A DNA stretch of 25,017 bases from an uncultured Clostridia bacterium (GCA_944384475.1 CALWTN010000025.1:1-25017), one strand, 5' to 3'. Counted from the first letter of the stretch, positions 17,718 to 24,630 are shown. The notes: generated by a model from the sequence alone, not told the origin. Program-made: numbers and translations.

Positions 17718-17745
17718 TTGAAATTCGACACAATTATCTTAAAAT
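17718..17745 (+). promoter_or_regulatory. Sigma-A promoter, possible leaderless start
   Basis: TTGAAA (17718-17723), 16-nt spacer, TAAAAT (17740-17745). The -10 box ends 6 nt before the GTG start at 17752, so the transcript would begin at the start codon. No Shine-Dalgarno precedes the GTG. Confidence 0.5.
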
Positions 17746-17751
17746 AGTTGT

Positions 17752-18867
17752 GTGAGTAAAAGGATGAGAATTATTGTTTCTTTTTCTGCGATGGCTTTGG
17801 TGCTTTGCAGCGCCATCGTGCTTTTGTGCATCAGTTTTGCTCCAACAAAAGCCAGCGCTCTTTCAGTTTCTGCAAGTGCAGTGTCGCTGCCGATTTCATC
17901 TTCAAGAGTGGTAAGTTATTCTTGTTCAAGAGACGATGCTCAAATAAGCTTTGAGGTTTATGATCAAGAGATTGCAACGATTGAAAACGGAATCGTCTAT
18001 GCTCACAGCGTTGGCTCTACTTCGCTTAGAATTACTGCAACGTGCGGAGAAGATAGGGCGGTGGCAACGACAAAGATAACGGTAACTGAAAACCCAAGCC
18101 TTCCGCTTGTAGATCTGCCAAGCGAAATCACGTTGTATTTGATAGATAAAAATGTGGAAGAAGCGAAAGCAAATGGCTATAACAATGAAATATCCTTTAC
18201 CTCGTTTGGAGATTACACAACAACGCTGTCAAACAAGATAGTTAAAATTTCCAAAGATAAAATTGTTGCAACAAAAGAAGGCGAGGCGGTTGCCACATTT
18301 ACAAGCACGACAACCTCAAACACATATTCAGTCAAGATAAATGTAAAAAACGTGCCTGCAAAAATTGAAGATTTGCCTGAAAGCATAAGTTTAAAGCCTT
18401 CGCAAACAGCATCCCTGATTTACAATATTCAGCCAAGTTTTTATACTGGCGAAGCCAAAGTAGTTTTTAAAGACGACAAAGGCATATTAAAAATAGACGG
18501 CACAAACGTCACGGCTCTGTCAAGCGGCGAAACTTGGCTTGACGTTGTGATGAATGAAGAGGTTGTAGACAAAATTTATGTGAAAGTTGAGGCCGTGATT
18601 AAAGCAAATTTGCAAGCAGTGTCAAATTGCGCTATTCAAGACGGAGCGATATTGCTTTCGCAAGACCAAGAGGCGTGTTTTACCATGTCAATAACCACCT
18701 TGCAAGGCGAGCAGATTAATTTTTCTGGTATAGAAATTCAAACGTATGGCGTTAGTTTAAGAAAAGAGTTAAATTATTTTCACGTCACAAGCCAAACTGG
18801 CGGATATATAAAAATTGAAGTGCCAGATCTCGCAAGCATCATATATATTTTTGTAAAAGTAGTGTAA
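17752..18867 (+). CDS. Secreted bacterial Ig-like (BIG2-type) protein
   Basis: 371 aa. A hydrophobic signal sequence (residues about 6-30) ends near PTKASALS, a plausible signal peptidase I site. The mature part has BIG2-like modules: 'EIATIENGIVYAHSVGSTSLRITATCGEDRAVATTKITVT' (first), a second around 'IVKISKDKIVATKEGEAVATFTS', and a third around 'GILKIDGTNVTALSSGETWLDV', each with the 'v.....g.v.a...G.a.it' pattern. No cell-wall sorting signal or C-terminal helix is present, so it is probably released or loosely held. Starts: GTG 17752 (leaderless candidate) or ATG 17764, which has AAAAGG directly abutting it and so no proper spacing. Exact role unknown. Confidence 0.82.
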   Translation: MSKRMRIIVSFSAMALVLCSAIVLLCISFAPTKASALSVSASAVSLPISSSRVVSYSCSRDDAQISFEVYDQEIATIENGIVYAHSVGSTSLRITATCGEDRAVATTKITVTENPSLPLVDLPSEITLYLIDKNVEEAKANGYNNEISFTSFGDYTTTLSNKIVKISKDKIVATKEGEAVATFTSTTTSNTYSVKINVKNVPAKIEDLPESISLKPSQTASLIYNIQPSFYTGEAKVVFKDDKGILKIDGTNVTALSSGETWLDVVMNEEVVDKIYVKVEAVIKANLQAVSNCAIQDGAILLSQDQEACFTMSITTLQGEQINFSGIEIQTYGVSLRKELNYFHVTSQTGGYIKIEVPDLASIIYIFVKVV

Positions 18868-18937
18868 AAGCGCTTTTTGCACATATTTTGCACATTTTCA
18901 ATAAAAACGCAATAAAATTACAACAAATTGATAAAAT

Positions 18938-18983
18938 AAAAAATCGCTATAAACCTTTATTTGCAAGGCACATAGCGATTTTT
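18938..18983. terminator. Intrinsic terminator, bidirectional, between Ig-like gene and tRNA-Met
   Basis: AAAAAATCGCTAT (18938-18950) pairs with ATAGCGATTTTT (18972-18983); an inner CCTT/AAGG can extend the hairpin. A/T runs on both sides serve the plus-strand Ig-like gene and the minus-strand tRNA. Confidence 0.75.
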
Positions 18984-18987
18984 GATT

Positions 18988-19064
18988 TGGTAGCGGTAAC
19001 TGGGTTTGAACCAGTGACCTTGCGGGTATGAACCGCACGCTCTAGCCAACTGAGCTATACCGCC
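18988..19064 (-). tRNA. tRNA-Met (anticodon CAU), elongator type
   Basis: 77 nt on the minus strand with encoded CCA. Acceptor GGCGGTA pairs with TACCGCT; the D arm has AGCTCAGTTGGCTAGAGC; the anticodon stem TGCGG/CCGCA encloses the loop TTCATAC (anticodon CAT); the T loop is GGTTCAAACC. Overall it closely resembles the elongator tRNA-Met of Bacillus. An initiator tRNA or a lysidine-modified tRNA-Ile2 is the alternative for a CAU anticodon, but the G1-U72 acceptor start and body resemble elongator Met. No integrase or attachment repeat adjoins it. Confidence 0.93.
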
Positions 19065-19082
19065 ACATCAACGTGTGATTAA

Positions 19083-19112
19083 ATTATATATTTTTTTTAG
19101 TGTTTTTGTCAA
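19083..19112 (-). promoter_or_regulatory. Sigma-A promoter for tRNA-Met
   Basis: On the minus strand TTGACA (19107-19112), 18-nt spacer, TATAAT (19083-19088), both perfect, starting transcription about 12 nt before the mature tRNA. Confidence 0.75.
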
Positions 19113-19131
19113 TAGATTTTGAGTATTTTAG

Positions 19132-19161
19132 TTGGAAAAATAGTGTAATTGTTGATATAAT
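19132..19161 (+). promoter_or_regulatory. Sigma-A promoter, extended -10, for yqeY
   Basis: TTGGAA (19132-19137), 18-nt spacer, TATAAT (19156-19161) with TG at 19153-19154. It is divergent from the tRNA promoter, with the two -35 boxes about 20 nt apart. Confidence 0.6.
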
Positions 19162-19213
19162 AGCATATGTAAAACTGGCAAATGTAAATTTTGCAAAAAT
19201 TAAGGAGATAAAA

Positions 19214-19636
19214 ATGATAGTAGATGAAATTAAAAAAGCAAACATAGAGGCGATCAAGTCAAAAGACACTACAGCCAGAGCGCTTTACAGCGTGCTGCTC
19301 AATAAAATTAAGCTTGAAGAAATCAACAAGCGTTCGTCAAATGGATTGAGCGATGGCGATGTTGCTGCAATTTTACAAAAAGCAGGCAGAGAACTTGCAG
19401 AAGAGAGAGACAACTACATCAAAGCGGGCAATCAGGAGATGGCGCAAAACATTTCAAAGCAAATAGAGCTTGTAAACAAATACATGCCAAAAATGCTTAG
19501 CGATGAGGAAATCAAAAACATCATCAATTCTTTGGAAGATAAGTCACTGCCTTTTGTAATGAAGTATTTTAAGCAAAACTATCAAGGCACGTGCGATATG
19601 AAAAAAGTTGGCGAAATATTAAAAGGTATGCAATGA
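19214..19636 (+). CDS. yqeY: YqeY/GatB-domain protein
   Basis: 140 aa from the ATG at 19214, preceded by AAGGAG (19202-19207); the frame is open to 19100 but that stretch contains the promoter. All-helical sequence with the family pattern: IKKANIEAIKSKDTTARALYSVLLNKIKLEEIN, then IKAGNQEMAQNISKQIELVNKYMPKMLSDEEI, then MKKVGEILKGM. This GatB/YqeY tail-like domain resembles the tRNA-binding end of the amidotransferase GatB subunit; its cellular role is not settled. The last 4 nt (ATGA) overlap the metallophosphoesterase start, so the two are translationally coupled. Confidence 0.92.
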   Translation: MIVDEIKKANIEAIKSKDTTARALYSVLLNKIKLEEINKRSSNGLSDGDVAAILQKAGRELAEERDNYIKAGNQEMAQNISKQIELVNKYMPKMLSDEEIKNIINSLEDKSLPFVMKYFKQNYQGTCDMKKVGEILKGMQ

Positions 19637-20331
19637 AAATTTTTGCGATTGGCGATCTGCATCTTTCTGTTAACAATCCAAAGCCGATGGACATTTTTGG
19701 AGAAAAATGGGAAGGTTATGTTGAAAAAATATTTTCAGACTGGCAAAGCAGGGTGAGTGAAGACGATTTAGTTTTGCTGCCAGGAGATTTTTCTTGGGCG
19801 ATGCGTTTGCAAGAGGCGCTGCCAGATTTTGATTTAATCAAAACTTTGCCAGGCAAAAAAATATTAATAAAAGGCAATCATGATTACTGGTGGCCATCGA
19901 TATCGGTGTTAAGAGAGGCTCTTCCACAAAACGTCTATGCTCTGCAAAATGACGCACTTAAATTTAATGACATAATCGTGTGCGGAACACGAGGCTGGAC
20001 TGTGCCTGAGGCAGGGCAAACTCAAAGCCCCGAGGATGAAAAGATTTTCAAGCGAGAAGTTATAAGGCTGGAGCTTACTTTGCAGGCGGCAAAAAAATTG
20101 CAAACCAATTCAGAAAAAATTGTGTGCATGATGCATTATCCACCCTGCAATTTTCACAGAGATAAAAGTGAGTTTACTAAACTTATTGAAGAATATGGCG
20201 TAAGCAAGGTTGTTTTTGGGCATCTGCATGGCTACAAAAATGTGCAAACGCAGTTTACAATCAACGGGGTGGAGTATTACTTGACTTCTTGCGACATGGT
20301 CAACAACAAACTGGTTGACATAATGGTTTAA
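19633..20331 (+). CDS. Calcineurin-like metallophosphoesterase
   Basis: 232 aa. The metal-binding motifs are in order: GDLHL (residues 7-11), PGDFSWAM, KGNHDYWW, MHYPPC and FGHLHGY, giving the full Asp/His/Asn set for a dinuclear metal centre. Cytosolic, no signal or membrane segment. Start ATG 19633, with AAAAGG 6 nt upstream, overlaps the yqeY stop by 4 nt. The substrate cannot be deduced from the sequence. A homologous stand-alone phosphohydrolase family is widespread in Bacillota. Confidence 0.93.
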   Translation: MKIFAIGDLHLSVNNPKPMDIFGEKWEGYVEKIFSDWQSRVSEDDLVLLPGDFSWAMRLQEALPDFDLIKTLPGKKILIKGNHDYWWPSISVLREALPQNVYALQNDALKFNDIIVCGTRGWTVPEAGQTQSPEDEKIFKREVIRLELTLQAAKKLQTNSEKIVCMMHYPPCNFHRDKSEFTKLIEEYGVSKVVFGHLHGYKNVQTQFTINGVEYYLTSCDMVNNKLVDIMV

Positions 20332-20353
20332 GAATGTAATTATAAGTAAATAA

Positions 20354-20382
20354 TTGACACAAGTGGTGTTTTAGTGTAAAAT
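20354..20382 (+). promoter_or_regulatory. Sigma-A promoter for the lipoprotein gene
   Basis: TTGACA (20354-20359), 17-nt spacer, TAAAAT (20377-20382), about 21 nt before the start codon, followed by TGGAG at 20394-20398. Confidence 0.7.
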
Positions 20383-20403
20383 TAATCGTAATTTGGAGAC
20401 ATA

Positions 20404-21891
20404 ATGAAAAATTGGCTTAAAAGTTCTTTGTGCGTAGCAGGGCTTGTCGGATGTTTGTCGTTGGGGCTTGCTGGATGCGGCGTGCAAACAGACATCAAAA
20501 ATCAAAGTAATGAAATTATTTACAACGGCAGCGTGGTTTCAGTCGTAGGCGATGAAATCATCTTTTCTAATGCATATAAAAGTGACGACATCACATCGAT
20601 GAGCGATTATAAAAGCTTTGCCAACACTGCATATCTTGCCACAACAAGCAGTGACGGGTTGGTGGACGTCTACACATCGCCTGAAAAAGTTACAAAACTG
20701 AAAAGTGAAGTGACGGGCTTTGGGAACATGTATAGTTTTGTGTATGGCAACAACATTTACTATGCAGCACCAAACAAACACAAGACAAGCGAAAACCAAC
20801 ATGTGTTTACTTACGTTTCATTTTTCTTATTTTTTTTTGATGGCAGCGGAACAAAAGAGTTTCTCACAACAAACTCATATGATACCGCAACCGCTCAAAT
20901 AAGGGCGTTAAAATTTGGCGACAATGCATATTTGTTTGTATACGATGGCACAGCGCTTAATGTAATAGATTTGCAAAATGATAAAGTGACGCTTATTTCT
21001 GACAAAGCCACAAGCGTGGCTCTTCCACATGAAGGCGAGAAGTGGAACGGAACAGTTTATTACAGCGAAGACAAAGAACACAGTTACGGCCAGTCTGGCA
21101 ATGCGGTTAAAAAATATTCTTTAAGCGAAAGTCAAAGCACAAACTTATCGTTGTCACAAAACTACACAATTTCCTTTACGGGACGCACGGGCGATGAGCT
21201 TTTCTTTACAAGGACGCACACTCCAACTTCAGTTAGCAACACCTTTAAAGAAGATGCAACTGTTTTTGAAGGATTAGAACTCAGCACGGCAGGAAAAAGT
21301 TTTTATAGCGCAAGCGTTTCTAATGTTTATGCAACTGGCGGAGGCAATTTGCAGGAAGGATATCTTTTCACTTCTTCGCTGTCAGGAAATGAGCAGATTA
21401 TGTATATGTCTTCTTCCAGCACGCAGCCACAGGTTTTCTTAGCAAACGGCGATTACTCTGAGCTTTTGCTTGTATATGGCGATTTGGTATATTATTCCAC
21501 AAGCGAGGGCATAAACTACAAGGTTATTTCTTCCGGCGAAGTTGTAAACGTTGTCAGCGACATGACGATCGAGACAAGCAAACTGGGGTATGATTTCTAC
21601 GAGACGGAGCAAGGGGCAAAACCAAACCTTAAAAACATATATTTTTATGCACAGCGTGAATATGCAGAAGATGACGAAACCGAAGAAGAAGAGCGTGACA
21701 CGGGCAAATATCTATACACTGTTGCTGCAAATGGACAAGGCAAGGTCAAACTTGTGGCAGAAGTGGATAACCCTGATTCAAATTCGCCTAACGTAGCACT
21801 TATTGCATCGTTGTCGGTTGTCGGCGGGCTTGTGTTGATAGGCGGTGTTGTGGCAACAATCATCATCGTTAAAAAGAAAAGAGGCTATTAA
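20404..21891 (+). CDS. Lipoprotein with C-terminal transmembrane helix, propeller-like ectodomain
   Basis: 495 aa. Signal sequence with a good lipobox, LGLAGC. The ectodomain has repeated short units such as 'VVGDEIIFSNAY', 'VYGNNIYYAAP', 'KFGDNAYLFVYDG', 'VYGDLVYYSTSEG', the rhythm of beta-propeller or DUF5050-like domains (pattern impression). Near the end an acidic stretch (EDDETEEEERD) precedes a single helix (VALIASLSVVGGLVLIGGVVATIIIV) and a KKKRGY tail. Lipid at one end and helix at the other is the same layout as the protein at 6960-7850. A run of 9 T lies inside the gene (near 20830). It has its own promoter and terminator. Function unknown; extracytoplasmic sensing is a guess. Confidence 0.82.
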   Translation: MKNWLKSSLCVAGLVGCLSLGLAGCGVQTDIKNQSNEIIYNGSVVSVVGDEIIFSNAYKSDDITSMSDYKSFANTAYLATTSSDGLVDVYTSPEKVTKLKSEVTGFGNMYSFVYGNNIYYAAPNKHKTSENQHVFTYVSFFLFFFDGSGTKEFLTTNSYDTATAQIRALKFGDNAYLFVYDGTALNVIDLQNDKVTLISDKATSVALPHEGEKWNGTVYYSEDKEHSYGQSGNAVKKYSLSESQSTNLSLSQNYTISFTGRTGDELFFTRTHTPTSVSNTFKEDATVFEGLELSTAGKSFYSASVSNVYATGGGNLQEGYLFTSSLSGNEQIMYMSSSSTQPQVFLANGDYSELLLVYGDLVYYSTSEGINYKVISSGEVVNVVSDMTIETSKLGYDFYETEQGAKPNLKNIYFYAQREYAEDDETEEEERDTGKYLYTVAANGQGKVKLVAEVDNPDSNSPNVALIASLSVVGGLVLIGGVVATIIIVKKKRGY

Positions 21892-21955
21892 TTTGCAAAT
21901 TTTTGTCAAATTATTAGAAAGATTTAAGTCACGGCGATATTAGACTTTTTTAGAC

Positions 21956-21988
21956 AAAACTCGGGCTATAACACCCGAGTTTTTATTT
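21956..21988 (+). terminator. Intrinsic terminator before spo0A
   Basis: AAAACTCGGG (21956-21965) pairs with CCCGAGTTTT (21974-21983) around an 8-nt loop, followed by T-rich sequence. It ends transcription of the lipoprotein gene. Confidence 0.85.
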
Positions 21989-22083
21989 TATTTTGTCGGC
22001 ATGGTGTGGTAAGTTAGAAATGTTTCACGGAATTCGTTGAAAAATCGGTTATTTCCAAGTTTGATATAAAGGAGGTTAAAAAA

Positions 22084-22851
22084 ATGGAGAAAACCATGTC
22101 TGGCAAAGGCAAATTGAGAGTTTACGTTGCAGATAAAGCGGAGGATAATCCGATAGTAAAATATATAAGGGAAAGCGACAAATTTTCGCTTGTTGGAACA
22201 AGCCCAAATGGCGAGGATGTGGTCAGCGATTTACCCTTGCTTAAACCTGACTTTTTGATAATGGAGGTTTTGCTTAGCGGCATTGACGGTTTTGAAGTGC
22301 TTGAAAAACTTAAAGGTGTGTTAAAGGAGGCTATGCCAAAAGTGATTTTTGTGACAAACCTTTCCCATAGCGGTTTTGTGACAAAGGCGATGAACGAAGG
22401 CGCAAGTTATTTTATGGTTAAGCCTGTAAAGCCTGAGGTTTTAGAGGAGAGGATGTTTGACTTGTTGCAAGCAGACAAGCCTGCCGACAACACGATAAAA
22501 TTTAACAAGCAGCTTGACGAAAAAATTTCAAACATATTTATTTCGATTGGCATCCCTGCGCACATAAAGGGCTATCAATTTTTGCGTGAGGCGGTTAAAC
22601 TTGCCGTTGAGAAGCCAGAGATTATAGGCTCAATCACCAAACAACTTTATCCAACCATCGCCGAGCGTTTTGAAACAAGTTCAAGCAAGGTTGAAAGAGG
22701 CATGCGCCACGCAATCGAAGTTGCATGGAATAGGGGTAAGATTGAAAACATCAACTCCTTGTTTGGGCTTAAAATTTACAACAGCAATGAAAAACCAACA
22801 AATGGCGAGTTGATAGCGCTCATCGCAGACAAAATGATAATGGAAGGCTAA
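22084..22851 (+). CDS. spo0A: Spo0A, sporulation master regulator, with degenerate receiver
   Basis: 255 aa. The C-terminal DNA-binding domain is a clear Spo0A match: IGIPAHIKGYQFLREAV, IIGSITKQLYPTIAERF, SSKVERGMRHAIEVAW (recognition region, residues 200-215), and KPTNGELIALIADK. The N-terminal receiver is recognisable (GASYFMVKP, Thr91, Lys113) but altered: the Asp-Asp acidic pair is Asp17-Lys18, and the phospho-acceptor position aligned with Asp56 of B. subtilis is Glu61 (PDFLIMEVLLSGIDGF). Normal Spo0A is activated by phosphorelay or orphan kinases at that Asp. AAAGGAGG (22068-22075) is 8 nt before the ATG. It is monocistronic, after a terminator. No spoIVB is next to it in the window, although that pairing is usual. 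Confidence 0.95.
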   Translation: MEKTMSGKGKLRVYVADKAEDNPIVKYIRESDKFSLVGTSPNGEDVVSDLPLLKPDFLIMEVLLSGIDGFEVLEKLKGVLKEAMPKVIFVTNLSHSGFVTKAMNEGASYFMVKPVKPEVLEERMFDLLQADKPADNTIKFNKQLDEKISNIFISIGIPAHIKGYQFLREAVKLAVEKPEIIGSITKQLYPTIAERFETSSSKVERGMRHAIEVAWNRGKIENINSLFGLKIYNSNEKPTNGELIALIADKMIMEG

Positions 22852-22857
22852 AATCGT

Positions 22858-22886
22858 TTGACAAAAGATTTTTAAGGCTATATAAT
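22858..22886 (+). promoter_or_regulatory. Perfect-consensus sigma-A promoter, leaderless candidate
   Basis: TTGACA (22858-22863), 17-nt spacer, TATAAT (22881-22886). The -10 box ends 6 nt before the ATG at 22893, so the transcript should start at or next to the start codon. TTTGACAAA around the -35 also reads as a Spo0A-box-like TTTGTCAAA on the other strand. Confidence 0.75.
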
Positions 22887-22892
22887 AAAAAC

Positions 22893-23198
22893 ATGAATAT
22901 GGATTTTACACAAAAAGAAAGGGTTTCGTTGTGGATATCACGCATATTGGGCTTGGTGGTATGCGGATTACTTATTGCATTTTTGTTGCTTTACTACTTT
23001 AACAACATAGACTTTAATTTGTTTTTAGTGGCAATGCTGGGATTAAGCGGAATGATGTTTTTTATCTCTGCAAAATTTTTGAGAATAAAGTCTAACAGAT
23101 TTTGGACATATTTTAGCGTTGTGGTGGCAATCGGGTTTATATTAGCCTGCGCAGTGGTTTTAATAATTTTCTGCGTCAACGGTCAATTTCAAATTTAA
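22893..23198 (+). CDS. Small three-helix membrane protein
   Basis: 101 aa. Three hydrophobic helices (about residues 16-35, 41-60 and 71-94) with short loops. No motif recognised. No Shine-Dalgarno precedes the ATG at 22893 (upstream sequence is AAAAAC), and the -10 box is 6 nt away, so leaderless initiation is likely. A second in-frame ATG at 22899 is possible. It lies directly downstream of spo0A but has its own strong promoter. Confidence 0.75.
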   Translation: MNMDFTQKERVSLWISRILGLVVCGLLIAFLLLYYFNNIDFNLFLVAMLGLSGMMFFISAKFLRIKSNRFWTYFSVVVAIGFILACAVVLIIFCVNGQFQI

Positions 23199-23225
23199 AA
23201 AAAGCTGACATTAGTCAGCTTTTTT
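23197..23225. terminator. Intrinsic terminator, bidirectional
   Basis: AAAAAAGCTGAC (23198-23209) pairs with GTCAGCTTTTTT (23214-23225) around ATTA. It lies between convergent genes and overlaps both stop codons. Confidence 0.85.
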
Positions 23226-24000
23226 ATTTATATCCTTCAATTTTTTCTATAAGCCCGTATGTCTTGCCTTCTGTTTCATAGTATTTTACGGTGGCATCGT
23301 TGGCTTTATCGCCGCTGAACTCGATAAGATGGGTTGAGAGGAAGGATATATTTGACATGCTGGAATTTAAGTAAAGCAAACTTACGGTCATGCTGTTATC
23401 GCTTTTGGTCGCAAAATATGGAATGCGGCAATCGCCTTTCCAAAGATATTCCACTTTAACGCTGCGCACCAGCCAGTAAGGCACACGAAAATAAATTTTT
23501 AAGTATTCGTATTGCTTAAAATTGTGGTTGATTCCATAGCCAACGCTCAGCCCGTCCGTCAATCCACGATTGATGTCGGCATCTTCGCTGCTGCAATCAT
23601 ACACAACTGTGCATTGTGAAGATGGCAGGTTGTCCGAAATTTCACCAACTTGATCTTCAAGAGATGAAAGTGCAGTTTGCAGCTGTGAAATAGCCGCTTG
23701 CATGTTGGAAATTGTCAGCGAAGTGCTGCTTTGCGAGGAGGCGAGAGAGTCGATGTCTTCTTGCGCATCTTCCAAGCTTTGCGATAAGGTTGAGGTCTGG
23801 TTTTCTATTGACGTCACTTTTGTCGTCAGCGTGCTAAAATTTGATTGCAACTGCTCCACCTGTTGTGAAAGGTCAGCATCGGCAGAAGGCGAAAAAGAAT
23901 CAATTTGCTGTTGAATTTTTGGCAAATCTTCTTTCACGATTACCCAAACTTCTTTTTGCAGAGATTCTGCTAAATTTTTAATATTTTCAAAATCGTTCAT
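23224..24000 (-). CDS. Coiled-coil protein with phage-tail-fibre-like C-terminal domain
   Basis: 258 aa, no signal peptide. After a short helical start, residues about 40-125 are a Ser/Gln/Leu-rich coiled coil (heptad-like runs such as VEQLQSNFSTLTTKVTSIEN). The C-terminal part reads 'VVYDCSSEDADINRGLTDGLSVGYGINHNFKQYEYLKIYFRV', which resembles the '(L/I)w.n.s.....s.qt..l..YdyieI.f' start of many phage tail-fibre/receptor-binding domains. No other phage gene is nearby, so this is a lone gene, either domesticated or merely similar in design. AAGGAG (complement of 24009-24014) is 8 nt before the ATG but lies inside a terminator hairpin. Confidence 0.82.
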   Translation of the reverse strand: MNDFENIKNLAESLQKEVWVIVKEDLPKIQQQIDSFSPSADADLSQQVEQLQSNFSTLTTKVTSIENQTSTLSQSLEDAQEDIDSLASSQSSTSLTISNMQAAISQLQTALSSLEDQVGEISDNLPSSQCTVVYDCSSEDADINRGLTDGLSVGYGINHNFKQYEYLKIYFRVPYWLVRSVKVEYLWKGDCRIPYFATKSDNSMTVSLLYLNSSMSNISFLSTHLIEFSGDKANDATVKYYETEGKTYGLIEKIEGYK

Positions 24001-24002
24001 AT

Positions 24003-24027
24003 AAAAAACTCCTTTTTCAAGGAGTTT
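24003..24027 (-). terminator. Terminator hairpin containing the next gene's Shine-Dalgarno
   Basis: On the minus strand AAACTCCTT pairs with AAGGAGTTT (9 bp) around a GAAA tetraloop, followed by further T. It is a good terminator for the SH3 gene, and its 3' arm is the AAGGAG used by the coiled-coil gene. Confidence 0.65.
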
Positions 24028-24036
24028 ATCAAACGA

Positions 24037-24630
24037 TTATTCGTTTTTCAATTTCTTGTGCCGCTTTTTCTTGGTTATACCAAACAAAATTATAATAATC
24101 GTCACCAAAGCCACTATTGCCGTGATTGAAACAATAAGCGCAGCGTTGACGCCGTCAGGCTTGACAAACTCAGTTTTAACCCTGCCTAAAACAATCTTTC
24201 CATCAGCGGCATATTTGATTTGCAAAAAATCGGTGTCCTTGTCGTAGCCATTCGTCAGAAGCACACGAGTGCCTTTTTTAATCTGCCCGATTTGCTGATC
24301 GTCCGTCACAGAAAAGACTTCTGCGTCTTCAAGCATGGTGGCGTTGTAGGAGAGTATAACGTCCTGAGCCTCACTTTTTTTTGCAACAAGGTCTGCCTGA
24401 ATAAATCCCTGAACATTCAAATCATTCTCATTAACTTTAACTTTTAAAAACCCATTTTCGGCATCTTGCAGCACAATCAGAGAGTCGTTGTAATCTAATT
24501 GGCAAACAACTTGGCTTGAATAGCTGGCTTCGGCGTATAACGAAGTTGGGCTGACAACAAAAACCTCCTCGTCCACATTAAACGAGAAAGGAGAAAGCAA
24601 AATCATTAAAGATAGAAGCAGCGATTTCAT
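24037..24630 (-). CDS. SH3-domain membrane protein
   Basis: 197 aa. Signal peptide (MKSLLLSLMILLSPFSF), then bacterial SH3-type segments: 'VSPTSLYAEASYSSQVVCQLDYNDSLIVLQDAENGFLKVKV' with the '.lr...s..s.vi..l..g..v.v' pattern, and a second less clear one (MLEDAEVFSVTDDQQIGQIKKGTRVLLTNG). A C-terminal helix (AALIVSITAIVALVTIIIILFG) and a Lys/Arg-rich tail anchor it with the SH3 part outside. Such domains often bind peptidoglycan, which is the likely role. No Shine-Dalgarno precedes the ATG; the -10 box is 6 nt away. Confidence 0.82.
   Translation of the reverse strand: MKSLLLSLMILLSPFSFNVDEEVFVVSPTSLYAEASYSSQVVCQLDYNDSLIVLQDAENGFLKVKVNENDLNVQGFIQADLVAKKSEAQDVILSYNATMLEDAEVFSVTDDQQIGQIKKGTRVLLTNGYDKDTDFLQIKYAADGKIVLGRVKTEFVKPDGVNAALIVSITAIVALVTIIIILFGITKKKRHKKLKNE

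Noticed and set aside
18863..18876. AAAAGCGCTTTT palindrome after the Ig-like gene
   Set aside because: There is no loop, so it cannot form a useful hairpin; the real terminator is the one further downstream.
18988..19064. tRNA-Met as an integration site for a mobile element
   Set aside because: No integrase and no repeated tRNA 3' end were found in the window; the neighbours are ordinary chromosomal genes.
22021..22030. TGTTTCACGG resembles half of a parS site (TGTTTCACGTGAAACA)
   Set aside because: The second half-site is absent (GAATTCG in place of TGAAACA), so ParB binding is not supported.
22038..22070. TTGAAA plus TATAAA upstream of spo0A as a promoter
   Set aside because: Spacing is 21 nt and the TATAAA runs into the AAAGGAGG ribosome binding site, which would then not be in the transcript. 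The spo0A promoter remains unidentified; a sigma-H-like GGAATT near 22029 lacks a matching -35.
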